43,031 nt of DNA, from assembly GCA_021845645.1 (NCBI GenBank), contig JAJZVM010000029.1, positions 1 to 43,031 on the forward strand. Reading direction: 5' to 3'. The number at the start of each line of letters is the position of its first letter. Position 1 is the stretch's first letter. Under the pieces are notes generated by a model, which did no database searches, was not told the origin of the DNA, and saw only the letters and a list, made by a program, of their open reading frames with translations. The stretch is from Bacillota bacterium. GTDB lineage: Bacteria; Bacillota_E; JAJZYS01; JAJYTV01. Shown here in pieces: positions 16,442 through 23,869 of this stretch. The translations under genes and the position numbers were made by a program.

Positions 16442-17055
16442 GGGGACTCTACGTCGCGCTTGAGGGAGCGGACCGGGTCGGCAAGTCGACCCAGATGCAG
16501 AAACTGGTGAAGCGCCTCAAGGCGCTCGAGCTCCAGGTCGTCGAGACGCAGGAGCCGGGCGGCACGGCCTTGGGCCAGGAGCTGCGACGACTCCTCCTCC
16601 AAGAGGGAACCAAGTCCCCGATCGCGGAACTGCTGCTCTTCCTCGCCGACCGGGCTGAACACCAGGAGCGGGTCATCGAACCCGCCCTGCGCAAGGGTGC
16701 CGTGGTCGTGACCGATCGCAGTGCATATTCTACGTTCGCCTATCAGGGGATCCGCCGCGGCCTCGGCCTCGAGCTGATGCTGCGCCTGCACGAGGAGCTT
16801 GGGCTCATGCTTCCCGACATGGCGGTGGTCCTTGACATGCCAGAGGACGGCGAGCGCTGGCAGGATCGCGCACCCGATGCCGTCGAAGTTCAAGGAGACC
16901 ACGAGGAACTCAGGGACGCCTATCGCGAGATCGCCAGGCGCTTTCCGCAGCGCGTCAAGCTGATCGACGCCGACGGTTCGGCTCGCGACGTTGCTCAGGA
17001 GATCTGGCAAGAGGTCTGGCAGACCGTGATGGAATGGAGGGAGAGGCGAGTATGA
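16438..17055 (+). CDS. tmk: Thymidylate kinase
   Basis: A 205-residue TMP kinase (dTMP to dTDP). The P-loop EGADRVGKST is at 9-18, a slight variant of the usual EGxDGAGKxT. The TDRSAYSTFAYQG motif (DRY-like) and the central QEPGGTALGQELR substrate loop are present. The LID region (ERWQDRAP) is short, as in Gram-positive enzymes. The GTG at 16438 overlaps the decarboxylase stop. The tmk-darA-holB order is conserved in Bacillota. Confidence 0.93.
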   Translation: MRGLYVALEGADRVGKSTQMQKLVKRLKALELQVVETQEPGGTALGQELRRLLLQEGTKSPIAELLLFLADRAEHQERVIEPALRKGAVVVTDRSAYSTFAYQGIRRGLGLELMLRLHEELGLMLPDMAVVLDMPEDGERWQDRAPDAVEVQGDHEELRDAYREIARRFPQRVKLIDADGSARDVAQEIWQEVWQTVMEWRERRV

Positions 17056-17381
17056 AGCTGATCGTGGCGATCGTCCAGGACAAGGATGCCGGCCGTATCT
17101 TGCAGGCACTCGTGAAGAAGGACTTTCGGGCCACTCGCCTCGCCAGTACCGGAGGCTTCCTGCGAGAGGGCAACACGACGCTGCTGCTCGGCGTCGAGGA
17201 GGAACATGTGCAGGAGGTCGTCGATCTCATCGGCGAGCTCGGCTGCTCGCGGGAGAAGCTCGTCACACCTCTGTCCGCAGTGGGCGGGCCGATGGACTCC
17301 TACGTGCCGTACCCCGTCGAGGTGACGGTCGGAGGGGCGACCATCTTCGTGCTGCCTGTCGAGCAGTACCACCGCTTCTAG
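17052..17381 (+). CDS. darA: Cyclic-di-AMP receptor DarA (YaaQ, PII-like)
   Basis: A 109-residue PII-like protein. The sequence KLIVAIVQDKDAGRILQALV, then FRATRLASTGGFLREGNTTLLLGVEE, is the signature of the DarA/PstA c-di-AMP receptor. The C-terminal strand ATIFVLPVEQYHRF is also typical. It forms a trimer binding c-di-AMP; downstream partners are not firmly known. The ATG at 17052 overlaps the tmk stop (ATGA). Confidence 0.93.
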   Translation: MKLIVAIVQDKDAGRILQALVKKDFRATRLASTGGFLREGNTTLLLGVEEEHVQEVVDLIGELGCSREKLVTPLSAVGGPMDSYVPYPVEVTVGGATIFVLPVEQYHRF

Positions 17382-17383
17382 TC

Positions 17384-18199
17384 ATGCTGCACGCCTGGCT
17401 GGTGATGGGCCCTGCCGGCCCGGAGCGCGGCGCGGAGAGCAGGCGGCTTGCCGCGGAGCTCATCCATGCCGGCGCGGAGACCGCCCTCGTGCTCGTGGGA
17501 CGCCATCCGGACGTCCGGGAATATCCCGATCCCTTGCGCATCGACGATGTGCGGGAGATCGGCGCAACGCTGGCACGCCCCCCGCTTCTGGGCGGGGGGC
17601 GTGCCCTGCTGCTCCGGGGGCTCGGGCACGCCACGACTGAGGCGCAGAACGCGCTCCTGCGCATGGTTGAGGAGCCCCCGCCCGACCTCTATTTCGTCGC
17701 GGAGGCCGAGGTCCCGCAAGGGCTCCTGCCCACCCTGCGCTCCCGCATGGGCGTGCATCCGCTGCCCCGCCTCGCGCCGTCAGAGATCACAGAACGCCTC
17801 CTCGCGCAAAGACCCGACGCCCCCAAGGAGATCCTCGACGAGGCTGCCCGCGCGGCGGACGGCTATGTCGACAAGGCGCTTGGGCAGCTTGACGCCCTGG
17901 TGATGCTCGATGAGATGCTGCCGGAGGACGACGGCCGGGAGGATTGGTTCGTAAAGGCCGCTTCGGCCGTTGATTCCAAGGCGGGGACATGGCTAAATGG
18001 GCTTGCGGGACGCTTTGCCTCACGCTGGCATGCCACGCGGGACTCGAGATATCTCCGGGCATGGCGGAGTGCAGAGGAGACGCGCCTGATCATCGCACGC
18101 AATGGCAATCCGCGTCTGGCTGCGGAGGTGCTTTTTTCGGAACTCGCGCATCTGGGAGTGTTGCGCCATGGCGCAAGCAGTGGGGATACGGTTCCGTAG
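17384..18199 (+). CDS. holB: DNA polymerase III delta-prime subunit
   Basis: A 271-residue clamp-loader subunit. The core matches delta-prime: LRIDDVREIGATLARPP, then RALLLRGLGHATTEAQNALLRMVEEPP, PQGLLPTLRSRMGVHPLP, and C-terminal helices. The usual Walker A near the N-terminus is replaced by a non-binding GPAGPERGAE, which fits delta-prime's role as an ATP-independent stator. The segment between the N-terminus and the RIDD motif is compact and has no zinc-knuckle cysteines. The ATG at 17384 follows the darA stop by two bases with no Shine-Dalgarno site, implying coupling. The 3' end overlaps yaaT by 32 bp. Confidence 0.88.
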   Translation: MLHAWLVMGPAGPERGAESRRLAAELIHAGAETALVLVGRHPDVREYPDPLRIDDVREIGATLARPPLLGGGRALLLRGLGHATTEAQNALLRMVEEPPPDLYFVAEAEVPQGLLPTLRSRMGVHPLPRLAPSEITERLLAQRPDAPKEILDEAARAADGYVDKALGQLDALVMLDEMLPEDDGREDWFVKAASAVDSKAGTWLNGLAGRFASRWHATRDSRYLRAWRSAEETRLIIARNGNPRLAAEVLFSELAHLGVLRHGASSGDTVP

Positions 18200-18833
18200 C
18201 GCCGGCAAGGTATACGATTTCAGTCCGGCAGGATTCGAGTTGTCGATCGGGGATCCGGTCGTGGTGAGTACCGTGCGCGGCCAGGAGTACGGCATCGTGG
18301 CGCGCGAGCTTGGAGAGGTCGACACGCCTGAGAGCCAGATCCGTCCTGTCGTGCGCCTCGCCGATTATACCGACGCCGAGCAGCATGCCCGCATGCGCGA
18401 CCTCGGCGTCAATGCCTTCGCCGTGGCGCAGACCGCCGTGGAGCGCCTGCATCTCGTCATGGATCTCGTGGAGTGCGAGTACACGTTCGACGGTCACCAC
18501 GTGACGTGCTTCTTTACGGCAGAGGAGCGCGTCGACTTCCGCGAACTGGTGCGGGACCTGCAGAGTCAACTCGGCTGCCGCGTCGAGATGCGCCAAGTCG
18601 GCGTGCGCGACGAGGCGAAGATTCTGGGCGGCCTCGGCCTGTGCGGCAGACCGATGTGCTGCTCAGCATTCCTGACGGAGTTCCAGTCGGTCTCGATCCG
18701 TATGGCCAAGGACCAGGGTCTGTCGCTGAACCCGTCGCGCATCACGGGCAACTGCGGGCGCCTGCTCTGCTGCCTGCGCTTCGAACAGGTGGAGACGAGC
18801 CGCACAAAGGCGGCGGTCACGAGTGGAGCCTGA
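18168..18833 (+). CDS. yaaT: PSP1-domain protein YaaT
   Basis: A 221-residue PSP1 protein with the conserved GDPVVVSTVRGQEYGIV N-terminus, the FFTAEERVDFRELVRDL core and two cysteine clusters, LGLCGRPMCCSAFL and NCGRLLCCLRFE. YaaT is the RicT subunit of the B. subtilis RicA-RicF-RicT (Y-) complex, which affects RNase Y-dependent RNA processing and, through it, sporulation and competence. The product is about 50 residues shorter than the B. subtilis protein and lacks its C-terminal beta segment. The ATG at 18168 has GGGAG upstream and lies inside holB. Confidence 0.9.
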   Translation: MAQAVGIRFRSAGKVYDFSPAGFELSIGDPVVVSTVRGQEYGIVARELGEVDTPESQIRPVVRLADYTDAEQHARMRDLGVNAFAVAQTAVERLHLVMDLVECEYTFDGHHVTCFFTAEERVDFRELVRDLQSQLGCRVEMRQVGVRDEAKILGGLGLCGRPMCCSAFLTEFQSVSIRMAKDQGLSLNPSRITGNCGRLLCCLRFEQVETSRTKAAVTSGA

Positions 18834-19089
18834 GAAACCGCATTACGTCTATCTCCTGCGCTGCGGCGACGGCACCTTGTATTGCGGCTATACGAGCGAC
18901 ATCAAGGCGCGTATCGCTGCCCACCAGGCGGGCAGGGGTGCGCGCTACACGCGTGGGCGGGGACCGTTGGAACTCGTGTACAGTGAAGTCTGCCAAGACC
19001 GCTCGAGCGCCCTGCGGCGCGAGGCGGAGATCAAGCGCCAGTCGCGCAGGGAGAAGATCGCACTGATCGGCAAGGACCATGTCGGCTAG
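18823..19089 (+). CDS. GIY-YIG nuclease-domain protein (YazA-like)
   Basis: An 88-residue single-domain protein. The YVYLLRCGDGTLYCGYT motif is the GIY-YIG core (here VYL and CGY), with the catalytic-type Arg in IKARIAAHQ and Glu in REAEIKR. Such YazA/UPF0213 proteins belong to the UvrC-type endonuclease superfamily; their role is not established. The GTG at 18823 overlaps the yaaT stop, and the 3' end overlaps rsmI. Confidence 0.92.
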   Translation: MEPEKPHYVYLLRCGDGTLYCGYTSDIKARIAAHQAGRGARYTRGRGPLELVYSEVCQDRSSALRREAEIKRQSRREKIALIGKDHVG

Positions 19090-19918
19090 ACTGCTCGTGA
19101 TTCCGACGCCGATCGGAAACCTCGGCGACGTTACCGCGCGCGCCCTCGAGTCCCTTCAGGCGGCGGATGTCGTCTACGCGGAGGACACCAGGCGGACCGG
19201 GGCGCTGCTGCAGCATTTCGGCATCCACAAGCCCCTGCGCTCCCTGTTCGTGGGCAACGAGAAGGCGCGCAGCCTGGCCGCCATCGGCGAACTGCAGGCG
19301 GGTCGGACGGTGGCGCTTGTCTCCGATGCCGGCACCCCGGGCATCTCAGACCCGGGTGCTTTCCTAATCCGCACGGCCCTCGAGCAAGGCTTCGCTGTCG
19401 AGGCGCTGCCCGGCCCCCAGGCCATCTTGCCCGCCTTGCTCCTGTCCGGGCTGCCGCCTGCCCCGTTCACCTTCATCGGATTCCTGCCGCGCACCGGGCC
19501 GGCACGACGCGCAGCCCTGGACGAGGTCAAGGGCGTTCGCTGGACGCTCGTCTTCTACGAGGCGCCACACCGGCTCGCAGCCATGCTGGCCGATCTGGCG
19601 GCCGTGCTGGGTGCGCGCCCCGCCGCGGTGGTGCGGGAGATCAGCAAGCTGCATGAGGAGACGCGCCGGGCGACTTTGGACCAGCTCGCGCTTTGGGCGC
19701 GGAACGAGCCCCCGCGCGGCGAGATCGTGGTGGTCGTCGGCGGCCTCGCGGCAGAAGAACCTGGGACACCTGCGGTAGATCTGACAGAGTTCGTCGCGGG
19801 GCGTCTCGCGTTGGGTGGTAGCCCTGCCTCCATTGCGAAGGCGGCCCGCGGCGCGGGGTTCGCGCGCCAGGAGGCGTACCGCGAGGCACTGCGCCAGACA
19901 GGCAAGGAAGAGGACTAG
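19079..19918 (+). CDS. rsmI: 16S rRNA (cytidine(1402)-2'-O)-methyltransferase
   Basis: A 279-residue TP-methylase family enzyme that 2'-O-methylates C1402 in the ribosomal decoding centre. Motifs: VIPTPIGNLGDVTARAL at the N-terminus, VYAEDTRRTGALLQHF, VSDAGTPGISDPG, LPGPQAILPALLLSGL and VFYEAPHRLAAML, all diagnostic for RsmI. The ATG at 19079 overlaps the GIY-YIG gene. The same neighbour pair (yazA-yabC) occurs in B. subtilis. Confidence 0.95.
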   Translation: MSARLLVIPTPIGNLGDVTARALESLQAADVVYAEDTRRTGALLQHFGIHKPLRSLFVGNEKARSLAAIGELQAGRTVALVSDAGTPGISDPGAFLIRTALEQGFAVEALPGPQAILPALLLSGLPPAPFTFIGFLPRTGPARRAALDEVKGVRWTLVFYEAPHRLAAMLADLAAVLGARPAAVVREISKLHEETRRATLDQLALWARNEPPRGEIVVVVGGLAAEEPGTPAVDLTEFVAGRLALGGSPASIAKAARGAGFARQEAYREALRQTGKEED

Positions 19919-20229
19919 AGCTTCTTGCGGATTGCCGGCAAGGGCGGCGCAGGGGAGTCCTCTCCGCCGCGCCCCGCCGTCCGCCTTTGGGACGATGAAC
20001 CCAGGCGCCGCAAGAAGGCCCTGATCATCGTCGCCTTGCGCTTCTGCCACCCATGTGGCGCACCCGGGCCACCGTAGGGACGCGACGTGCGGCCGACGGA
20101 CTCCCGCCGCCATCACGTGGGCACCCAGCTGGAGGAGTCCGCGGCTTGGCGTTGCAGTCCCAGATCAATTCCCTGTCAGGGCGAGATCAGCGACTTTGCA
20201 AAAATATGCTTTGGTCGGCCTTCCAACCG
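19919..20229. other. Intergenic stretch before abrB, no gene seen
   Basis: About 310 bp between rsmI and the abrB promoter. Frames here are short and lack start signals. I see no tRNA, riboswitch or T-box pattern. Confidence 0.5.
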
Positions 20230-20259
20230 TTGACTTCCTAGGGAGTGTGTCGTTACTAT
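20230..20259 (+). promoter_or_regulatory. Promoter of abrB-family gene
   Basis: TTGACT (20230-20235), an 18-bp spacer and TACTAT (20254-20259) form a good SigA-type promoter, followed by a 5' leader of about 40 bases. It is one of the clearest vegetative promoters in the window. Confidence 0.7.
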
Positions 20260-20306
20260 GACATGGTAGCGTGCGAAAGTGTTTCATCGAAGCGAGGTGA
20301 ACATTC

Positions 20307-20564
20307 ATGATGAAGTCTACCGGTATTGTGCGCAAGGTAGACGACCTCGGGCGTGTCGTTCTGCCGATTGAACTGCGCCGCACTCTGGACATTGCAGAGA
20401 AGGACTCGCTCGAGATCTACGTCGACGGTGAGAAGATCATTCTGCGCAAGTACGAGCCGGCTTGCGTCTTCTGCGGCAACGCGGGCGACGTGACCAACTT
20501 CCGCGGCAAGAACATCTGCAGCGCCTGCGCGGCAGAGATCGGCGCCCACCAATCGGCGGTCTGA
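20307..20564 (+). CDS. abrB: AbrB/SpoVT-family transition-state regulator
   Basis: An 85-residue protein. The N-terminal swapped-hairpin DNA-binding domain (STGIVRKVDDLGRVVLPIEL to KIILRKYEP) is the AbrB fold. The C-terminus carries CVFC and CSAC pairs that could bind zinc, unlike the 94-residue B. subtilis AbrB, whose C-terminal half is a dimerisation domain without them. AbrB-type proteins repress post-exponential genes; this one follows rsmI, the B. subtilis position of abrB. The ATG at 20307 has GAGGTG six bases upstream. A rho-independent terminator follows at once, so the gene is monocistronic. Confidence 0.92.
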   Translation: MMKSTGIVRKVDDLGRVVLPIELRRTLDIAEKDSLEIYVDGEKIILRKYEPACVFCGNAGDVTNFRGKNICSACAAEIGAHQSAV

Positions 20565-20592
20565 GCCGCACAGGGCCATGTGCGGCCTTTTC
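20565..20592 (+). terminator. Terminator after abrB
   Basis: GCCGCACA (20565-20572) pairs perfectly with TGTGCGGC (20579-20586) across a 6-base loop, followed by CTTTTC. It begins right after the abrB stop codon. Confidence 0.85.
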
Positions 20593-20705
20593 TACGGCCG
20601 CGGCACTCTGCTTTGCGAAAGTGACTGCACAGAACCTGGCAACCGCTCCTCTGTGGGGCGGTTGCCTTGCGCATACGGGCCGGTGCCCGGGCGTAGGTTC
20701 GGACG

Positions 20706-21212
20706 ATGCGGAAGACAGTCTGGACAATCCTGCCGCGACCCGAGGGATACCGCCGCCTGATTGGCTTTGCCCTGCTCGGCCTGCTGGCGGTGGGGATCGC
20801 GTCGGTCCTGCGCAGTCCGGCGCAGCAGGACCTCTGGCCGCTTGAGGTGCGTGCCGCCGCCCGCTACGGCCTCCCACCAGCCCTGGTCGCGGCCGTTGTG
20901 GAGGTGGAGAGCGGCGGCAACCGCTTTGCCGTCAGCCGGAAGGGCGCACTCGGGCTGATGCAGGCGACACGCGACAAGTTCGGGCCCAGGCAGAACCCGT
21001 TCGATCCCGCAACCAATCTCGACGTGGGCGCCCGCTACCTCGCCGACCAGCTGCGAACGTTCCACGGCGATCTCAGTCTGGCCCTTGCGGCGTACAACGC
21101 GGGCCCTGCAGCGGTCATGCGCTACCATGGCGTGCCCCCGTACCCGGAGACGCGCGCCTATGTCCGGCGGGTCCTGGCGCTCTATCGACGCTGGCGACAC
21201 AGGTCGTACTAG
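20706..21212 (+). CDS. Lytic transglycosylase (SLT domain), membrane-anchored
   Basis: A 168-residue cell-wall hydrolase. An N-terminal signal anchor (about 17-33) precedes an SLT goose-lysozyme-like domain. The catalytic glutamate is Glu68 in VVEVESGGN. GALGLMQATRD, NLDVGARYLADQL and SLALAAYNAGPAAV are the other conserved SLT motifs. It cleaves peptidoglycan glycan strands with formation of 1,6-anhydro ends. The ATG at 20706 has no good ribosome site and follows TAGGTT closely, so the transcript may have a very short leader. Its stop interlocks with that of the convergent gene at 21209. Confidence 0.92.
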   Translation: MRKTVWTILPRPEGYRRLIGFALLGLLAVGIASVLRSPAQQDLWPLEVRAAARYGLPPALVAAVVEVESGGNRFAVSRKGALGLMQATRDKFGPRQNPFDPATNLDVGARYLADQLRTFHGDLSLALAAYNAGPAAVMRYHGVPPYPETRAYVRRVLALYRRWRHRSY

Positions 21213-21871
21213 TCTTGCGTCCAGAGCGCCATCCGGTCGGTGCCTGCGACGGTGACACTGGCGGAGAGCGTCTGCGTCCGGCCGCCCTCTGTCCAGACGA
21301 CGGACAGGGTGTAGCTGCCGTTTGCGGGACTCGTCATCGTCCAAGGCACCCAGACCGTGGTGGTAAGAGTACCTCCCTGCATCGTGAAGCTGCCGCGGTT
21401 GATCTTGGCGTAGTCGATGTCGCCTGTGGGCAGTGCCACCTCCTGGAGGAAGGCTGCCGGCAGCAGCAGGCGGGGATTCTCCGCTCCGGGGGCGTTCACC
21501 AGAGTGACGTCGATCGCGTCCCCGCGCTGCACGCGCGTCTCGGAGAGCAGGAGCGTCGCCGTCGGCAGCGTGGGTGGAGGCGGCGGTGGTGGGGGTGGGG
21601 TCGCGACGGCGGAGATGGTGTGGCTTACGCTGGCCATGAGACCGCGGTCGTCCTGCACGACGAGCGTTACCGGATAGCTCCCAGGGGTTTGGAAGGAGCT
21701 CTGCCGGCCGATCCATATCTCAAGCGTGATGTGGTGGCCGGGCGCCGGATCGTAGGACTGGTCGACGTAGGCAACCGGTGCACCGGTGCGTACGGTGACG
21801 GGCGCCGAGAAGGCCGCGACCGGTCCGGGAGCTGACGCGGCGATAAGTGCGAGCGTCAGTGCGGCAACCAC
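21209..21871 (-). CDS. Secreted protein with Ig-like halves and polyproline linker
   Basis: A 220-residue exported protein. A signal-peptide-like N-terminus (about 1-20, ending PVAAFSAP) leads into a PKD-like domain (ITLEIWIGRQ, PGSYPVTLVVQDDRGL). A run of nine prolines (92-100) then joins a second beta-rich domain (RVQRGDAIDVTLVN to YTLSVVWTEGG). The GTG at 21871 has GGAGG upstream and lies 16 bases inside the preceding TadE-like gene, so the gene belongs to the flp operon. A role as a surface or pilus-associated protein is inferred. The N-terminus has no early lysine/arginine, which is unusual for a signal peptide; a start further upstream is blocked by poor context. Confidence 0.78.
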   Translation of the reverse strand: MVAALTLALIAASAPGPVAAFSAPVTVRTGAPVAYVDQSYDPAPGHHITLEIWIGRQSSFQTPGSYPVTLVVQDDRGLMASVSHTISAVATPPPPPPPPPTLPTATLLLSETRVQRGDAIDVTLVNAPGAENPRLLLPAAFLQEVALPTGDIDYAKINRGSFTMQGGTLTTTVWVPWTMTSPANGSYTLSVVWTEGGRTQTLSASVTVAGTDRMALWTQD

Positions 21872-22296
21872 CCGATCGCCTCCTCCGCGCGGATGGGGAA
21901 GGTGACTGGACCGAGCAGGGCAGGCATGGGGACCGTTACGGCGAGCGTCGCGGCGATGGATGCCGGCGGCCCAGTCTGTACGCTGGGTGGATTGCTCCAG
22001 CGGTACGTGATCTGCCCGGGCAGAGCCGAGCCGAGGACAGAGTCCGCCGTCGCCTCGGCGATGGGCGTGTCGAGTCGTGGGGCTGCGGAGGTCACGGAAG
22101 CCGGATCCAAGTCGTGTGCCGCGCTGCGCAGGGCCGAGTCGAGCGCCGCCTGGACGTCGGTGTGCGCACTTGCAGCGGCGGTGAAGTCCAGGGCGAGTGC
22201 GAGTGCCGCGAGAACCACGGCCGTGGTGCCTGCAGCAGCCAGAACGCCCCAGACCCCTTCTTCATGTGCCGCTCGGCGGAAGATTGCTGGCACCAC
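21856..22296 (-). CDS. TadE/pseudopilin-like membrane protein 2
   Basis: A 146-residue protein. It has a short N-terminus with HEEGVWGV, one hydrophobic helix (about 19-38) and an extracytoplasmic helix/beta domain, the layout of TadE/TadG-type minor pilins (E or D followed by a helix). The GTG at 22296 lies eight bases after GGAGGG and overlaps the preceding gene by 35 bp. It is probably assembled with the Flp pilin upstream. Family membership is judged from architecture and operon, not strong sequence identity. Confidence 0.7.
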   Translation of the reverse strand: MVPAIFRRAAHEEGVWGVLAAAGTTAVVLAALALALDFTAAASAHTDVQAALDSALRSAAHDLDPASVTSAAPRLDTPIAEATADSVLGSALPGQITYRWSNPPSVQTGPPASIAATLAVTVPMPALLGPVTFPIRAEEAIGWLPH

Positions 22297-22678
22297 AGAA
22301 GGTCCCTCCCAGATTGACGACGATGGTGGAGCCGGGCCAACGGACAGGAACAGGGGCATCGATGACAAGGCATACCTGGCTGCCCCATGGTTGGCCGGGG
22401 GCAGTGCCCTGCACGCTGACGCCGCGCGTGCCGGCCCATCCGTCGAGGGTCGCCTCGAGGGACTGGGAGATGGCGGGCGTGACGCCACCTGCCATCTCCG
22501 CACTGCGCAGGCTGGAATATGCCTGCCCTACGACAAGTGAGCGCAGCCCCATCAAGTGCACGGTTTCGGCACCGCCGAAGGCCAGGAGGAGGAGTAGCGG
22601 CAGCAGCATCGCCACAGCCACAAACGCACTCAGGTCTCCGCGCTCCCCTGTCAGCTGCTGATAGGAACGGCAAGCCAC
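22262..22678 (-). CDS. TadE/pseudopilin-like membrane protein 1
   Basis: A 138-residue protein starting around GERGDLSAF, the same processing-like motif as the Flp gene (DERGDLSTY). A hydrophobic helix follows (about 17-37, VAVAMLLPLLLLLAFGGAE), then an outside domain with two cysteines that could pair. The GTG at 22678 lacks a clear ribosome site but overlaps the flp stop by 28 bp, so translation is probably coupled. Likely a minor pilin of the same Tad-like system. Confidence 0.7.
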   Translation of the reverse strand: MACRSYQQLTGERGDLSAFVAVAMLLPLLLLLAFGGAETVHLMGLRSLVVGQAYSSLRSAEMAGGVTPAISQSLEATLDGWAGTRGVSVQGTAPGQPWGSQVCLVIDAPVPVRWPGSTIVVNLGGTFCGASNLPPSGT

Positions 22679-22851
22679 TGATTGACGATGTCGCTCAGCT
22701 TCGAGCCGGCGCCGGTGAAGGCGACCATCACGACGCCCGTCAGGGAGAGCGCGGCGAGTGCGAGGATCCCCTGGGCGAGGTACGTCGAGAGGTCCCCACG
22801 CTCGTCCTTGAGCAGTGCGGCGAGCTTGACGCGCAGATAGGTGTACCACAT
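22651..22851 (-). CDS. Flp-type pilin, copy A (intact)
   Basis: A 66-residue protein with a basic N-terminus (MWYTYLRVKLAALLKDERGD) followed by one helix (about 28-48, GILALAALSLTGVVMVAFTG) and a short tail. Size and design match Flp/Tad pilins, though the classic G/E-F-Y cleavage motif is not present. The ATG at 22851 has GGAGGTG eight bases upstream. The gene heads a four-gene operon with two TadE-like proteins and a secreted Ig-like protein. Its upstream region and first two-thirds recur at 24.7 and 26.9 kb. Tad ATPase, prepilin peptidase and secretin genes are not in this window. Confidence 0.75.
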   Translation of the reverse strand: MWYTYLRVKLAALLKDERGDLSTYLAQGILALAALSLTGVVMVAFTGAGSKLSDIVNQWLAVPISS

Positions 22852-22948
22852 GCGATTCACCTCCCTCTGTCGCCTTGGTGCGACGGGAAGAGGTTCGCTT
22901 GTGGGAATCCATATCCTACCAACGGATGTTCCGGAGCAATAGTTCTTT
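22700..22948 (-). repeat. Flp-locus direct repeat, copy A
   Basis: This segment covers the promoter region, the leader with its hairpin, and about two-thirds of the pilin gene. It is closely similar to 24655-24932 and 26841-27116, all in the same orientation. The promoter-distal edge ends in the conserved TGTTCCGGAGCAATAGTTCTTT (plus strand), after which the three copies diverge abruptly. Confidence 0.9.
22868..22885 (-). promoter_or_regulatory. Leader hairpin upstream of flp copy A
   Basis: The mRNA would fold GUCGC-ACCAAG-GCGAC (5-bp stem) immediately before the GGAGGTG ribosome site. The same hairpin is in copies B (7 bp) and C (6 bp, shorter loop). Stem retention while the loop and flanks change suggests the structure matters, perhaps for translation control. 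Confidence 0.6.
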
Positions 22949-23033
22949 GGGCTCCAACGTCGCGGGACTTGATCCGTCCTGTGATCCACGTGATGCTGTG
23001 AGTACAAGAATCAGATGGCAGAGAGGCACTTGC

Positions 23034-23789
23034 ATGATGGGCGACATCCAGTGGGATGCGGTTGCGTCACTCTACGATTCGTACGTTACGGCGACATTCG
23101 ACGTGCCGTTCTTTCTGGCAGAAACAAAGGCTACTCCAGTGCCTGTGCTGGAGCTGATGGCTGGTACAGGCCGAGTATCTCTTCCCCTCGTCGAGGCTGG
23201 CGTCCCCCTGACGTGCGTGGACGCCTCTGGGGCGATGTTGTCCCGTCTGCGTGAGAAATTGTTGGCACGCGGTCTGAGCGCGACGGTCGTGCAGGCGGAT
23301 GTGCGCACCTTGAAGTTGCCACACATGTTTGCCCTGGCCATCCTGCCCTTCCACTCGTTCTCGGAGCTCTTACAGTCGTCTGACCAGGAGATGGTCCTCG
23401 CCAGCGTCTACCGTCATCTGCATGCCGGCGGGAAGTTTATCTGCACCCTCCACAACCCCAACGTACGGCGCCAGTCAATCGATGGCCAAACACGACTCAT
23501 CGGAAAGTACTCTCTCGACGAGGGCACACTGCTGCTCTGGAGCACCTTGCAGTACTCCGCGGACGAGGGGGCGGTGGAAGGGGTTCAGGTGTACGAGGAA
23601 TACGACGCCGACGGTATTTTGAGGCAGCAGCGCATGCTAGACATGCGATTTGCGTTGATCGAAAGACAGGACTTCGAGCAGCGAGCCATCCGGGCGGGTT
23701 TTCGCGTCGCTGAACTCTATGGTGACTACGACCGCTCGCCATTTCTTCCGGACGTTAGTCCATATATGATCTGGATCTTGCAGCGCTGA
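23034..23789 (+). CDS. SAM-dependent methyltransferase (class I)
   Basis: A 251-residue protein with the class I methyltransferase fold. Motif I is VLELMAGTGRVSLPL, the acidic end of strand 2 is CVDASGAML, a VVQADVRTL segment follows, and motif IV/post-motif reads LPFHSFSELL. It resembles small-molecule methyltransferases acting on unknown acceptors. The ATG at 23034 (or 23037) has AGAGG upstream. It is transcribed opposite to the pilin operon and lies between repeat copies A and B, so it looks like inserted cargo. Substrate not predictable. Confidence 0.88.
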   Translation: MMGDIQWDAVASLYDSYVTATFDVPFFLAETKATPVPVLELMAGTGRVSLPLVEAGVPLTCVDASGAMLSRLREKLLARGLSATVVQADVRTLKLPHMFALAILPFHSFSELLQSSDQEMVLASVYRHLHAGGKFICTLHNPNVRRQSIDGQTRLIGKYSLDEGTLLLWSTLQYSADEGAVEGVQVYEEYDADGILRQQRMLDMRFALIERQDFEQRAIRAGFRVAELYGDYDRSPFLPDVSPYMIWILQR

Positions 23790-23869
23790 AGGTCACAACG
23801 CCACGCCAGGCCCGAAACAGCGGGATTATACTTTGGCTTTCGCGACGGCGCACGGACCATAGGGTGGCG

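Noticed and set aside
20040..20230. Possible riboswitch or T-box leader before abrB.
   Set aside because: No T-box sequence, specifier stem or antiterminator is seen, and a good promoter lies downstream of the region.
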